Source: Francisella orientalis FNO12 (GTDB taxonomy: Bacteria > Pseudomonadota > Gammaproteobacteria > Francisellales > Francisellaceae). Taken from it: a stretch of DNA of 64,000 nucleotides. Below the pieces are notes generated by a model. The model searched no databases and had not been told where the DNA came from. It worked only from the letters and a program-made list of their open reading frames with translations. The stretch spans positions 186,001 to 250,000 of the forward strand of contig NZ_CP011921.2 in the NCBI RefSeq assembly GCF_001042525.2. The letters are read 5' to 3'. This document shows positions 53,060 through 62,624 of this stretch, in pieces. Every line of letters begins with the position of its first letter. The stretch's first letter is position 1. A program made the translations under genes and the position numbers.

Positions 53060-54217
53060 ATGAGCATCGAAGTTAAAATAGCTAAAATAATGGCTAAGTC
53101 AGATGCTTGCAATTGTGATCTTTTAGATTTACTTCTTATCCTTGATAGATTTAACTTTGACAAGAAGTTTAAAGTAATAACCATTGCTGGAACAAATGGT
53201 AAAGGTACTACAGTAGCTATGCTAGAAGAGCTATTAGTGTCTAATAACAAACAAGTATTAAGTCATACATCTCCTCATGTTTCCAAATTTAATGAAAGAA
53301 TTTCTTTAAATAAGCAATCAATAGCAGATAATGTTCTTTTGGAGCTATTAGAAAGATTAGAGGAAATAACTCCTGAGTATCGACTATCTTATTATCAAAT
53401 AGCTTTCTTATGTGCTTGTATGTATTCTCAAAGAGTTGCTATTGATTATCTGATTTTAGAAGTCGGCATAGGTGGGCGTTTAGATGCTGCAAATATAATA
53501 GATGCTGATATTACGGCAATTACTAATATTGATTTTGATCATTGCGAGATTCTTGGTGATACTCTAGATAAAATAGGGCGTGAAAAAGCTGGTATAGCTA
53601 GGCAAGAAGTTCCTTTATTTTTAGGTACAAAAATGCCTAATAGTGTTTATGAGTATGCACAAGCATGTGGAGCAATCATTTATGAAGAAACTCATGAGTA
53701 TAGCTCTAGAGATTGCTTTGTGCATAGTTATAATATAGCTGTAAGTATAGCTAATTATCTTTTTGACCGGTTATTGATATCCTATATTCCAAAGTTAGAA
53801 GGTATAAGGGCTAAAGCAAGATTTGCAACTTTGAAAAATGATTCTATAAATAATAGTTATATTGTTGTAGATGTTGCACATAATCCAGCTTCTGTGAGAC
53901 ATCTGTTTGAACTTTTAGATTCAAAATTTGGTGATAAAGGTATTAGATATGAGGCGGTATTTGGAGTTTTGGCAAGTAAGGATCTGCATGAAATATTAAA
54001 TATTGCAAAATCTCATGTATATAAATGGGATATCGTTGATCTTAGTTATCTAGATAATCGAGCAGCAGGTTTGGATAAAATAAAGCGAGAGTTTAAGTCA
54101 CAACAAATTGTGAGAGTTGATTTTAACAAAGACCTAAGTAGTATATATTTGTCAAAAAAAGACACAGTAACAGTTGTTTTTGGATCATTTGTATTAGCTA
54201 GAGAATTTATAAAGTAG
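53060..54217 (+). CDS. folC: folylpolyglutamate synthase / dihydrofolate synthase
   Basis: 385 residues, Mur-ligase fold. ATP loop ITIAGTNGKGTTVAMLEE, then YLILEVGIGGRLDAANII and ITNIDFDHCEILGDTLDKIGREKAG are family hallmarks; VDVAHNPASVRHL opens the C-terminal domain. It adds glutamate to dihydropteroate and folates. Somewhat shorter than E. coli FolC (about 420), but with all major motifs. It lies one base upstream of tsaE. Confidence 0.93.
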   Translation: MSIEVKIAKIMAKSDACNCDLLDLLLILDRFNFDKKFKVITIAGTNGKGTTVAMLEELLVSNNKQVLSHTSPHVSKFNERISLNKQSIADNVLLELLERLEEITPEYRLSYYQIAFLCACMYSQRVAIDYLILEVGIGGRLDAANIIDADITAITNIDFDHCEILGDTLDKIGREKAGIARQEVPLFLGTKMPNSVYEYAQACGAIIYEETHEYSSRDCFVHSYNIAVSIANYLFDRLLISYIPKLEGIRAKARFATLKNDSINNSYIVVDVAHNPASVRHLFELLDSKFGDKGIRYEAVFGVLASKDLHEILNIAKSHVYKWDIVDLSYLDNRAAGLDKIKREFKSQQIVRVDFNKDLSSIYLSKKDTVTVVFGSFVLAREFIK

Positions 54218-54218
54218 T

Positions 54219-54629
54219 ATGAAAAGCATAATAGTGAAAAGTGAAACGCAGATGTTTGAGTTTGCTCAAGAGTATGCTAAGAAACTCCAAGCAGGTCAGA
54301 TTATATATTTACATGGGGATTTAGGTGCTGGTAAAACTACTTTTGTAAAAGGAGTGCTTAAGTCTTTGGGTTATAAAGGTAATGTCAAAAGTCCAACTTA
54401 TACCTTGGTTGAGAGTTATGAGTTTGATAATTTTAATATTTATCATTTTGACTTGTATAGATTAGCCGATCCAGAAGAGTTGGAGTGGATAGGTATTCGA
54501 GATTATTTAAATGATAACGCTATTTGTTTTGTGGAGTGGCCAGAAAAAGGTAGGGGATTTTTACCAAAAAATAGTATTGATATATATATAAAATACTTGC
54601 CGGAAGGCAGGCAAGTAGATTTTTGTTAA
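54219..54629 (+). CDS. tsaE: tRNA threonylcarbamoyladenosine biosynthesis ATPase TsaE
   Basis: 136 residues; Walker A YLHGDLGAGKTTFVKG, the switch SPTYTLVESYEF and IYHFDLYRLADPEELEWIGIRDY identify TsaE (YjeE). It works with TsaB and TsaD to make t6A37 in ANN-decoding tRNAs. Its last codons contain a GC hairpin followed by T residues (see the terminator at 54594), so the coding 3' end appears to double as a terminator. Confidence 0.93.
   Translation: MKSIIVKSETQMFEFAQEYAKKLQAGQIIYLHGDLGAGKTTFVKGVLKSLGYKGNVKSPTYTLVESYEFDNFNIYHFDLYRLADPEELEWIGIRDYLNDNAICFVEWPEKGRGFLPKNSIDIYIKYLPEGRQVDFC
54594..54624 (+). terminator. terminator-like hairpin inside the tsaE 3' end
   Basis: TACTTGCC (54594-54601) and GGCAAGTA (54610-54617) form a perfect 8-bp stem with an 8-base loop, followed by GATTTTT. 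The structure lies within the last 12 codons of tsaE. A second palindrome AGATTTTT-GTT-AAAAATCT (54617-54635) follows directly. A rho-independent terminator for accD-folC-tsaE is likely. Confidence 0.65.
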
Positions 54630-54711
54630 AAATCTCTACAAATATGGTACGAAAGTATATTATACTGTTAAAAATACTTGTATTTATATTACTTGTCTGT
54701 GGGAGAGAGGG

Positions 54712-55914
54712 ATGAAAGTTAGATTTGTAATTGCCTTTTTATCAGTAATGTTCTTTGGTTCATCATATGCGACTCTAAAAGAGTGCTATAAAGATGGTGT
54801 TGATCAAGAGTATGAAAAAGTTTTGGAATCATGTAAGCCGTATCTTAAAACTGATGCTAGAGCTACTGGATTATTAGCTGAAGCTAATGTTCAGCTTGAT
54901 ATGAGCGATAAAGATGCGCTAGATTATGCGTTGTGGGCTTCAGATTTTTATGAAAAAAATGGTGCTCCAACTGATCCTGAAGGAATTAGGTCTTATTCAT
55001 ATTTGGTATATTTGATTGGTGAGTTATATTTCTTTGGTTCAGAAGGTGTTGATGTTGATCAGCCAAAAGGCATTGAGTATATAACTAAATCAGCGGATCT
55101 GGGTTATGATGTTACGCAAAATCAGCTAGGCAAGCTATATGTAAGAAATGATAAAATGCCTGGTATGAATGTTGCTAAGGCTTATATGTGGTATAAGCTA
55201 GCTATAGCTAATGGTAGCTTAGAGGCTAGAGGAGCTTATTTGATTAATAATCAGCAAAAATTTATTCAGGAATATCCATATTGTATGTCTCTTGGCAGGG
55301 CTTTTATTGCCGATGCTTATCTAAAAGGAACTGGAGGTCTTCCAAAGAGTCCTGATTATGCTATTAAATGGTATCAGAAAGCATATAATTTAGATCATTC
55401 CGCTGAGATAGAAGCTGGCTTGGCTGAAGCGTATTATAATGAGTATAAGAATATTAATCATGGTAAACATGCATTTAAGCATGCAGGAATGGCAGAAGCA
55501 CTTGTTGCCAAAGATGATAAACAACGAGCATATAAGTATGCGCGTGAAGCTATAACACAACCATATGCACCAGCATTTGCTATTATGGCAGAATTGACTG
55601 ATAACAAAGTTGCTAAGTATGTTTATTTATCAGAAGCTATAAAATTGTATAACAATCCGTTGGTTAGTTTCTGGCGTCAGTTTAATCCTTACTGTATGCC
55701 AAATCTTTCTGATAAGCGAGGACTAAAGAAAGCTGAGCAGGAGTTAGCTAAAATAAAGCTTACACCGGAGGAAAAAGACTTGGCAATAAAAGAACAGGAG
55801 AGTTTAGAAGTGTACTGGAATCCTAATGTTAAGCAAGATCAACTAGCGCAAAAACCTTCTCAGCCACTGCAGCAAGCGAGTGAAAAAACACAAGTGGAAT
55901 CAAGTCAATCTTAA
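54712..55914 (+). CDS. secreted Sel1/TPR-like repeat protein
   Basis: 400 residues with a signal peptide (MKVRFVIAFLSVMFFGSSYA). The body holds Sel1-like helical repeats, for example EYITKSADLGYDVTQNQLGKLY, then AKAYMWYKLAIANGS, and PDYAIKWYQKAYNLDHSAE. The C-terminal 40 residues are Gln- and Lys-rich and probably disordered. Such periplasmic proteins mediate protein-protein contacts; the partner is unknown. A GGGAGAGAGG site precedes the ATG. murJ follows after 24 bases, hinting at a cell-envelope role. Confidence 0.8.
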   Translation: MKVRFVIAFLSVMFFGSSYATLKECYKDGVDQEYEKVLESCKPYLKTDARATGLLAEANVQLDMSDKDALDYALWASDFYEKNGAPTDPEGIRSYSYLVYLIGELYFFGSEGVDVDQPKGIEYITKSADLGYDVTQNQLGKLYVRNDKMPGMNVAKAYMWYKLAIANGSLEARGAYLINNQQKFIQEYPYCMSLGRAFIADAYLKGTGGLPKSPDYAIKWYQKAYNLDHSAEIEAGLAEAYYNEYKNINHGKHAFKHAGMAEALVAKDDKQRAYKYAREAITQPYAPAFAIMAELTDNKVAKYVYLSEAIKLYNNPLVSFWRQFNPYCMPNLSDKRGLKKAEQELAKIKLTPEEKDLAIKEQESLEVYWNPNVKQDQLAQKPSQPLQQASEKTQVESSQS

Positions 55915-55938
55915 TGAATAGGCTTGTGATTTTAGAAA

Positions 55939-57483
55939 ATGAAAAAGTTCTTCTCAAATAGTTTAATTGTATCTATATTTTTATTTTTATCGAAACTTTT
56001 AGGTTTTGTCAGGGATTTATTGTTAGCTAGCTTTTTTGGTAGTGGATCTGCTTTACAAGCATTTTTGGTAGCTTTTAGATTTCCTGAGTTTATGCGTAAA
56101 GTTACTTCATCTGGAGTTTTGACACAAATACTTAATCCGTATCTTGATGGTAATGCTAACGATAGAAATAAAAAATTTATTATAACTGTACTTTATTCTA
56201 TAGCATTATTGTTGTTGGTTATAACTGTTGTAGCAATAGTATTTAGTAATATTTGGGTAGAGATATATGCGTATGGTTTAGTCGATGATAGTGACACTCT
56301 AAGTTTAGTTAGAAGTATGTTTATTATCATGATATCATACTTGCTGTTTAATGGTGTTATGGGTGTAATATCGGCAGTATTAAATAGTTATAGTAAATAT
56401 TTTATATCATCAATGTTACCGATAGTGCTAAATATTGTCATGATAATCGGTATAGTCGTATCGCCTAAATTTAGTATTCCTATATTTGCAGTTGCTTATG
56501 CTATATTGTTAGCAGGAGTAATTCAAGTTGCTATTGGCGGATATAGTCTTATCAAGCTAATTGGCAAGTTTAAGCTTGATCAAGATATAGTTTTGGTCAA
56601 AGATATACGAGCAAGGGCTTTTCTCAAAAAGCTTCCTTCAGCATTTTTTGGAACAGCAATATTGCAGATAAATGGATTGATAGAAACATTTTTTGCATCA
56701 TTTTTGATATCAGGAAGTTTAGCTTGGTTGTATTATGCTGATAGAGTTAATCAGTTTTTATATGGAGTGTTTGGCACAGCAATTGTAACGGTTATGATTC
56801 CATACTTAATTAGTTGTAAAAAGGATAAGCAAAAATTTTTTCAAACATTGGGATTAATTATAAGATTTACTTTGATAGTTACGGTTCCTGCCGTATTGGG
56901 TTTATTTATTTTGGCTAAGCCAGTAGTTATCTCACTGTTTTTTTATGGTAAATTTAGTCTTAAGGATGTTGATTTCACTTATTTGGCTATGCTAGGATAT
57001 CTTGTATCACTATTTTTTTTTGTGCTTGTTAGAGTGATTGTCTCCGCACTTTATACACAGAATAAAATATCAATAGTTTTTTATATTGGTTTAATCTGTC
57101 TGATAATTACTATAGTTGCTGATATGTTAATTGTGAATTTGTTTGCAAGCGATGATCATGCATTTTTATATTTAGCATTAGTAAGCTCATTTGTAGCATT
57201 GTTAAATTTGGTTATCCAGCTGTGGGTTCTTTGTGATTTTAGTATTAGATTATTTGCTAGAAGTTATTTACACTTTATGACAATTTTTAGAATAATAATT
57301 GCGAGTATATGTATGATTTTAGTATTAAAATCATTTAATCTGAGTGATAGTTATTGGATTACTTTATCAATGTTTGATAGACTCAAAAGTATAGCTCTAA
57401 TAGTTTGTGCTGGTGTGTTCGTTTATTCTGTGATTATGATAATACTAGGAGGCTTGGGGTCTTTTAGAGAATTGAAACAATGA
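55939..57483 (+). CDS. murJ: lipid II flippase MurJ
   Basis: 514 residues with about 13-14 membrane segments; MOP/MATE-fold flippase that moves lipid II across the inner membrane for peptidoglycan. Family text includes LGFVRDLLLASFFGSGSALQAF, FRFPEFMRKVTSSGVLTQ and INGLIETFFASFLISGS with YYADRVNQFLYGVFGTAI. Length and topology are typical. gshA follows after 51 bases. Confidence 0.94.
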   Translation: MKKFFSNSLIVSIFLFLSKLLGFVRDLLLASFFGSGSALQAFLVAFRFPEFMRKVTSSGVLTQILNPYLDGNANDRNKKFIITVLYSIALLLLVITVVAIVFSNIWVEIYAYGLVDDSDTLSLVRSMFIIMISYLLFNGVMGVISAVLNSYSKYFISSMLPIVLNIVMIIGIVVSPKFSIPIFAVAYAILLAGVIQVAIGGYSLIKLIGKFKLDQDIVLVKDIRARAFLKKLPSAFFGTAILQINGLIETFFASFLISGSLAWLYYADRVNQFLYGVFGTAIVTVMIPYLISCKKDKQKFFQTLGLIIRFTLIVTVPAVLGLFILAKPVVISLFFYGKFSLKDVDFTYLAMLGYLVSLFFFVLVRVIVSALYTQNKISIVFYIGLICLIITIVADMLIVNLFASDDHAFLYLALVSSFVALLNLVIQLWVLCDFSIRLFARSYLHFMTIFRIIIASICMILVLKSFNLSDSYWITLSMFDRLKSIALIVCAGVFVYSVIMIILGGLGSFRELKQ

Positions 57484-57534
57484 GTTAGTTGAATAGCTTA
57501 TTAAGTTATCAGAACAAATTTATTTAGGATAAAA

Positions 57535-59040
57535 ATGTACGATTTTAAAAAAATAAATAATCTTAGAGGAGTAGAAAGAGAAACCCTAAGAGTTAGTCAT
57601 AATGGAGCCCTTGCTAGATCTAATCATCCATCTGCTCTAGGGCATAAACTAACTAATAGTAGTATAACAGTAGATTTCTCAGAGAATCTCCTTGAGTTAA
57701 TCACAAAGCCTCATGATAGTATTGAAAGTGCTTTTTGTGAGCTATATAATCTTTTAGCTTTTACTTTAGCTAATATGGCTAATGATGAGATTATACTTAA
57801 TACTAGTATGCCATTATCAGCTAATGAAAGTGAAATACAAGAAGCTAATTTTGGTAACTCAAACTCTGGGCAAATGAAAAGAGTTTATCGTAAGGGATTA
57901 TCTGCAAGATATGGTAAGATTATGCAGATAATATCAGGTATACACTATAATTTTTCTTTTGATAAGAAATTAATAGAAAGTATTGCGGATAAAAAGCAGA
58001 TTTCAACCTCTGATGTTTATTTTGATGTTCTAAATAATTATTTTGAATTTATGTGGCTATTGCCATACTTGTTTGGTTCTAGTCCAATATGTGCTAAAAC
58101 TTCAGTTAAAAGTAAGCCTAGTTATTTATCGGATCTAAATGAAGAGTTTTATGTTGGTAAATATGCTACAAGTTTGAGGATGAGTGACCTTGGCTATACA
58201 AGTCCAGCACAAAAAGATTTAGCTATATCTTATAATGATGTTAAATCTTATGTTAAAGATTTAATACATGCTACAGATGACACTTTTAGTGATTATAAAA
58301 AATTAGGTCTGTATGACACTAGCGGTCAAAGAATGCAGCTTAATGATAGTATCTTACAAATAGAAAACGAATGTTACAGTGCGATTAGGCCTAAGCAAAT
58401 TGCTAAAAGATGCGAAAGACCAGCATGTGCCTTATATAATCGTGGTGTTGAATATATTGAAGTTAGGGTTCTAGATGTCGACCCTTTTACTCCTATTGGG
58501 ATAAATAGAAATACAGCTCTTTTTGTTGAAGTAATGCTAATGACATGTTTAGTCGAAGGTAGTATAAGATATGACAAAGAGCAAATTAAACAAGCTAAGC
58601 AGAATTTGACAGCTGTAGCAATAGTGGGACGTGATCCGGATCTTAGGCTTAATAAACTTGGAGATTATAGTGAAATCTTACTAAAAGATTATGCATTAGA
58701 GTTATTCAGTAAAATTGAGATGGTAGCAAGTAAAATGCTGCCAGAGTATGCTGAAGCAGTAAAACTAGAGAAGCAAAAAATCTTAGATGTTAATAAAACT
58801 CCATCTGCTAAAATAGTTAGAATTGCACAAGAGCAAGGATATAAAGATTTTGCACTGGATATGTCTCAAAAAGTATCTCAAGAATTTAGAAACTATAAAT
58901 TATCTACAGATGTTGAAACTAAATTACAAAATCAAGTCGCTGCAACGATAGTTGCAGAAAAAGAATTGGTAGCAAGTGATAATATATCTTTAGATGAATA
59001 TATTAGTCGATACTATCAATCATCAAAAGGATGTTATTAA
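57535..59040 (+). CDS. gshA: glutamate--cysteine ligase
   Basis: 501 residues of the gammaproteobacterial GshA type: NNLRGVERETLRVS at the N-terminus, VDFSENLLELITKPHDS, and NRGVEYIEVRVLDVDPFTPIGI in the core. It joins glutamate and cysteine, the first step of glutathione synthesis. With cysE/cysK dead, its cysteine must come from outside or from glutathione turnover. No gshB follows here; rpmE is convergent. Confidence 0.94.
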   Translation: MYDFKKINNLRGVERETLRVSHNGALARSNHPSALGHKLTNSSITVDFSENLLELITKPHDSIESAFCELYNLLAFTLANMANDEIILNTSMPLSANESEIQEANFGNSNSGQMKRVYRKGLSARYGKIMQIISGIHYNFSFDKKLIESIADKKQISTSDVYFDVLNNYFEFMWLLPYLFGSSPICAKTSVKSKPSYLSDLNEEFYVGKYATSLRMSDLGYTSPAQKDLAISYNDVKSYVKDLIHATDDTFSDYKKLGLYDTSGQRMQLNDSILQIENECYSAIRPKQIAKRCERPACALYNRGVEYIEVRVLDVDPFTPIGINRNTALFVEVMLMTCLVEGSIRYDKEQIKQAKQNLTAVAIVGRDPDLRLNKLGDYSEILLKDYALELFSKIEMVASKMLPEYAEAVKLEKQKILDVNKTPSAKIVRIAQEQGYKDFALDMSQKVSQEFRNYKLSTDVETKLQNQVAATIVAEKELVASDNISLDEYISRYYQSSKGCY

Positions 59041-59091
59041 TTATCTTAAACTATGATTGTCTTTATTATTTGTAAATCATTAGATATAAAA

Positions 59092-59112
59092 AAACCAGCA
59101 TAAAGCCGGTTT
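59092..59112 (-). terminator. terminator between gshA and rpmE
   Basis: AAACCAGC (59092-59099) and GCCGGTTT (59105-59112) form an 8-bp stem with one mismatch and a five-base loop. Read on the minus strand it ends in a run of T (59087-59094), so it mainly serves rpmE; it may also stop gshA transcripts. Confidence 0.7.
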
Positions 59113-59139
59113 AGATATTTTGATACAAGTAAAGTACAA

Positions 59140-59355
59140 TTATACTTTCTTGATACCGCCGAATCTCTTCTTGAACTTATCAACACGACCAGCTGTATCA
59201 ACGATTCTTTGCTTACCTGTATAGAATGGGTGACACTCTGAGCAAATATCAATATTTAAATCATTTTTACCGATAGTTGATTTAGTAACAAAAGTGTTTC
59301 CACAACTACAAGTTACTGACACTTCAGTATACTTAGGATGAATTTCTTGTCTCAT
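59140..59355 (-). CDS. rpmE: 50S ribosomal protein L31
   Basis: 71 residues from ATG 59355 ([16 protein letters not shown]); the open frame reaches 59394. The zinc ligands CSC and CSEC are present, so it is the C+ form. L31 bridges the subunits (B1b). The gene stands alone with its own terminator. Confidence 0.95.
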   Translation of the reverse strand: MRQEIHPKYTEVSVTCSCGNTFVTKSTIGKNDLNIDICSECHPFYTGKQRIVDTAGRVDKFKKRFGGIKKV

Positions 59356-59474
59356 TTTTATAGTTTCCTTATATTTATAATCTGACATCGCCACTTAGAC
59401 TATCCCATCTAAGCACCATATCCCTTATTAGAATAGCTCAGAGATTGTAGCTTAAATTATCCACAGTATCAAGC

Positions 59475-60203
59475 TTAATTAGAAGAAATGTATTTCTCTC
59501 TACGTACGCTTTTAGGATTGAAACCGGCATTTGTCAGCATCTCATAAGATTGGTCGATCATATTAGGATTACCACAAACATAAACAACATCAGTCTCTAG
59601 ATTTAGTCCTATAGTATCAAATTGATTTTGTACATATCCAGAGATTTCATAATCTTTAAGATCTTGTGTTTCTCTACTAAGGCAAAGTTTAAAATGAATA
59701 TTGTGATGCTTCTTCACAAACTCTACAAATTCATCTTGATAAAGAGCATCCTTACGATATTGAACACCTAGAAGAATATGAATTTCAGTATTATCAGCTT
59801 TCTTTAGTAGCTCTGGGAACATCGATTTGTACGGGACGATACCAGTACCAGTACCAACCAGAACTAGTTTGTTTATTTGCTCATCCTTTAGGACAAGTCT
59901 ACCAGCAGGCCCCATAGCTGGTGCTGTATCACCAACTTTCATATTGAAGAATGTATCAGTTGCAATACCACCTTTTACATAAGTGATACCTATTTCTAAA
60001 AGCATATTGTCAGCGGGTAGGGAGCCTAAGCTATAACTTCTACGCTTAAGATTGCCTTCTTCATCAGTAAGTAAAAAGGTAATAAATTGTCCTGCGATAA
60101 AGTTTAGAGGTTTACCATCAGTTCTTTTAAATGCAAAGTGTCTAACATTATCAGTGATATCTTTAAAAGAAACTAATTCAAGTTCAAATTTTTCTAAAGC
60201 CAT
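59475..60203 (-). CDS. fpr: ferredoxin--NADP+ reductase
   Basis: 242 residues. The FAD domain shows FIAGQFITFLL and RRSYSLGS (RxYS flavin motif). The NAD(P) domain shows VGTGTGIVPYKSMF and VYVCGNPNMIDQ, ending VRREKYISSN. It transfers electrons between NADPH and ferredoxin or flavodoxin, for redox homeostasis or Fe-S enzymes. A single-gene unit divergent from the secreted-protein genes at 60390. Confidence 0.92.
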   Translation of the reverse strand: MALEKFELELVSFKDITDNVRHFAFKRTDGKPLNFIAGQFITFLLTDEEGNLKRRSYSLGSLPADNMLLEIGITYVKGGIATDTFFNMKVGDTAPAMGPAGRLVLKDEQINKLVLVGTGTGIVPYKSMFPELLKKADNTEIHILLGVQYRKDALYQDEFVEFVKKHHNIHFKLCLSRETQDLKDYEISGYVQNQFDTIGLNLETDVVYVCGNPNMIDQSYEMLTNAGFNPKSVRREKYISSN

Positions 60204-60389
60204 TTTATTTAAAACTATTATGATTTACAACAGCAGTAATTATATACCCAAAATACCTAGAAATATAGATATCTACAAAATCTAAGTCATTAGGATATAG
60301 CATATATACTGATTGATACAAAGTTATGCATTTAGTCAGCTTTTGTGTATATAATTATCTTATATAGATCGTGATTTTATACTTTGAGA

Positions 60390-60785
60390 ATGTATCGAAT
60401 ATTAGTGTTTTTGTTGTTTTTTTCATATCTAGGGCTAGCAGAGATGACTCAGGCGGAGATAGATAAGATATATACAAAACCTATTGTTCTAGATAGTAAA
60501 CAGTATACTTTTAATATCGAGTTGCCTGTAGATTCAATAGATGGATATAGATGGTTTCTTATCCCACCTGATTATGATTATGTAGATAATACTGATTATA
60601 CTCATGAGAGTGTTGATATTGAAAATTCAAAGTGGGGCGGTATGGATAATTTTAAACTTAAACTTACTAATAAATTTAGAAAAGTGCCTCATAAAATTGT
60701 ATTGCATTTTGAGTGTTTTCGACCGTTTGAGGAATACCCTAAGATTTTAACAAAAGATGTGACGACATTATCACTTTTGGACTAG
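60390..60785 (+). CDS. small secreted protein, possibly chagasin-like
   Basis: 131 residues from ATG 60390 (an in-frame TTG lies six bases upstream). The first 18 residues look like a signal peptide. The mature part has three spaced motifs resembling the loops of the chagasin/I42 cysteine protease inhibitors: DGYRW (cf. TTGYxW), GGMDNFKLKL and FECFRPFEEYP (cf. RPW). The match is partial and I am not sure of the family. It is followed after eight bases by a second secreted protein gene, so both are probably co-transcribed. Confidence 0.55.
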   Translation: MYRILVFLLFFSYLGLAEMTQAEIDKIYTKPIVLDSKQYTFNIELPVDSIDGYRWFLIPPDYDYVDNTDYTHESVDIENSKWGGMDNFKLKLTNKFRKVPHKIVLHFECFRPFEEYPKILTKDVTTLSLLD

Positions 60786-60793
60786 GAGTATAT

Positions 60794-61243
60794 ATGAAAA
60801 AAATATTGATAATGATATCTACAATGTTGATTGCTTTAAGTGCAACAGCTATGGATTGTAGTGATAAAAGCTTTGATTCAATAAGAGCTAAAGCTAGACA
60901 AATGGAACAAGCTTGGGATTCTGCAGATTTTGAAAAAGTAGTTTCCTTTTATAGTAATGATTTTATGTATATGAGCGGAGGTAAACCTTATACACCTAAA
61001 GATGCTGTATTAAAGCATTACGTTGATGGATTTGCTGTAAATAAAATTGGTAAAAGAGATATGGGTAAGTCAAAACTTAACTATGAGTATTGTAGAAACC
61101 TTGATGAAAATAATCAGCTAGTCATATTAAAGTTTATTTGGACAAGTTCTGACGGCAAAGTTACTTCAGGACATGATTTACTTGTTTGGCGAAAAGATAG
61201 TGAAAATAACTATAATATAATAGTCGATTTTCCACAGTCGTAA
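60794..61243 (+). CDS. secreted NTF2-like (SnoaL/DUF4440-type) protein
   Basis: 149 residues with a signal peptide (ILIMISTMLIALSATAMD). The mature domain has the layout of NTF2-like folds: an N-terminal helix with AWDSADFEKVVSFYSNDFMYMSGGKPYTPKDAVL, then strands ending in GHDLLVWRKDSENNYNIIVDF. Such domains bind small molecules or serve as non-catalytic pockets. Two Cys (near residues 22 and 100) could form a disulfide. It lies between the chagasin-like gene and the SPFH gene, same strand. Confidence 0.7.
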   Translation: MKKILIMISTMLIALSATAMDCSDKSFDSIRAKARQMEQAWDSADFEKVVSFYSNDFMYMSGGKPYTPKDAVLKHYVDGFAVNKIGKRDMGKSKLNYEYCRNLDENNQLVILKFIWTSSDGKVTSGHDLLVWRKDSENNYNIIVDFPQS

Positions 61244-61267
61244 CTTATGTAATATAGGGAGATATTT

Positions 61268-62158
61268 ATGTTTTTTTTAATATTTTTGGTAATAATTTCT
61301 ATATTTTTACTGGCTTTCTCAATAAGTATAGTTGAGACTCAGTCTGTGAATATAATAGAGAGATTTGGTAAGTTTGTGAGAATCCAACGAGCAGGACTTA
61401 ACTTTAGAATACCTTTTATCGAGAGAATAGCTGGTAGAGTTAGTTTGAGAGTTCAGCAACTTGATATCGTTGCGGAGACTAAAACAAGAGATAACGTATT
61501 TGTGCATATGAAAGTATCGGTACAATTTTTAGTTGAAGAGTCGAAGGCTGTAGATGCTTTTTATAAACTAACGAATGCTAGAGCTCAAATGGAATCGTAT
61601 GTTTTTGATGTGATTAGATCATCATTACCACGTATGAGCTTAGATGAATCTTTTGAGAATAAAGATGCAATAGCATTAGACATCAAAAAAGAGCTATCAG
61701 AAGAGATGAGTACTTATGGATATACGATAATTAAATCATTAGTTGTTGATATTAATCCTGAGGAAAATGTTAAACGTTCGATGAACGAGATCAATGCCGC
61801 ACAAAGACAGCTTGAAGCTACAAAAGCAAAAGCAGAAGCAGAGAAGCTTATCAAAATCAAAGAAGCAGAAGGGCAAAAAGAGTCAATGAAGCTACTTGGT
61901 GAAGGTATAGCAGAGCAGCGTAAGGCAATAGCAAGAGGTCTGCGTGTATCTATAGAAGATGTTAAAGAAGGTACTGGTGGGAATATTTCTTCTGAATATA
62001 TTTCATCTCTAGTAATGATGTATCAATATTTAGATACATTAGAGAATATGACAAAATCTGGCAAATCAAATGTAATTTTTACTCCAAATTCACCAAAAGG
62101 CTTCAATAATCTAACTTCAGAAATGATAGGTGCTTTGTCTGCTGTTAAAGATATGTAA
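61268..62158 (+). CDS. SPFH/stomatin-family membrane protein
   Basis: 296 residues. An N-terminal membrane anchor (residues 1-22) is followed by the SPFH domain (NIIERFGKFVRIQRAGLNFRIPFIER, RVQQLDIVAETKTRDNVFV). A coiled-coil stretch (AAQRQLEATKAKAEAEKLIKIKEAEGQKES) and a C-terminal region ending FNNLTSEMIGAL follow. This matches the QmcA/paraslipin group, which forms membrane microdomain scaffolds and modulates proteases such as FtsH. No NfeD partner gene is adjacent. Confidence 0.9.
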   Translation: MFFLIFLVIISIFLLAFSISIVETQSVNIIERFGKFVRIQRAGLNFRIPFIERIAGRVSLRVQQLDIVAETKTRDNVFVHMKVSVQFLVEESKAVDAFYKLTNARAQMESYVFDVIRSSLPRMSLDESFENKDAIALDIKKELSEEMSTYGYTIIKSLVVDINPEENVKRSMNEINAAQRQLEATKAKAEAEKLIKIKEAEGQKESMKLLGEGIAEQRKAIARGLRVSIEDVKEGTGGNISSEYISSLVMMYQYLDTLENMTKSGKSNVIFTPNSPKGFNNLTSEMIGALSAVKDM

Positions 62159-62372
62159 TTTTTTTTTAAATATGATTATTGCATATTAGTATTTCATGAA
62201 TGAAAAAAATATATAGAAGTAATATTACCATATCGGTATTGCTATTTTGCAAAGTTCAAGTTGAATTTGTGATATTAGTAAAATACTAATTTTCTACTAT
62301 AAAATTGTTTCTGTAATGCAGTTCCATATGAGTGTATGAACTTAACAAGTATTTGGTCTAGGGAAAAAGTTG
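62159..62372. other. intergenic gap, no gene seen
   Basis: About 214 bases of AT-rich sequence after the SPFH gene. No open frame of note and no obvious terminator; tRNA-Met lies at its right edge on the other strand. Confidence 0.4.
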
Positions 62373-62449
62373 TGGTAGCTATGACTGGACTTGAACCAGT
62401 GACCCCAGCATTATGAATGCTGTGCTCTAACCAACTGAGCTACATAGCC
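62373..62449 (-). tRNA. tRNA-Met (anticodon CAT)
   Basis: A 77-base cloverleaf on the minus strand with CCA encoded. The acceptor stem GGCTATG pairs with CATAGCT (G1-U72 wobble). The anticodon stem CAGCA/TGCTG encloses TTCATAA with anticodon CAT. The body resembles E. coli elongator tRNA-Met. An Ile tRNA with modified CAT is the alternative but less similar. Confidence 0.92.
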
Positions 62450-62624
62450 ACGAAAGATGAGATTTATTATATGTAATTTATAAAAATTGTCAATATTAAT
62501 TCATATTGATGTTAAAAAAATATTACGGATGTTTTATTGCTTGCTAAATATATTAGTTTTGTAGTACGATATAAAGCAAGTATACACAGGGTTTACCCTA
62601 TATAACTATTAATGAAATAAAGAA

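Noticed and set aside
60390-62158. toxin-antitoxin or secretion-effector operon
   Set aside because: Neither small protein has toxin, antitoxin or effector motifs; both have ordinary signal peptides.
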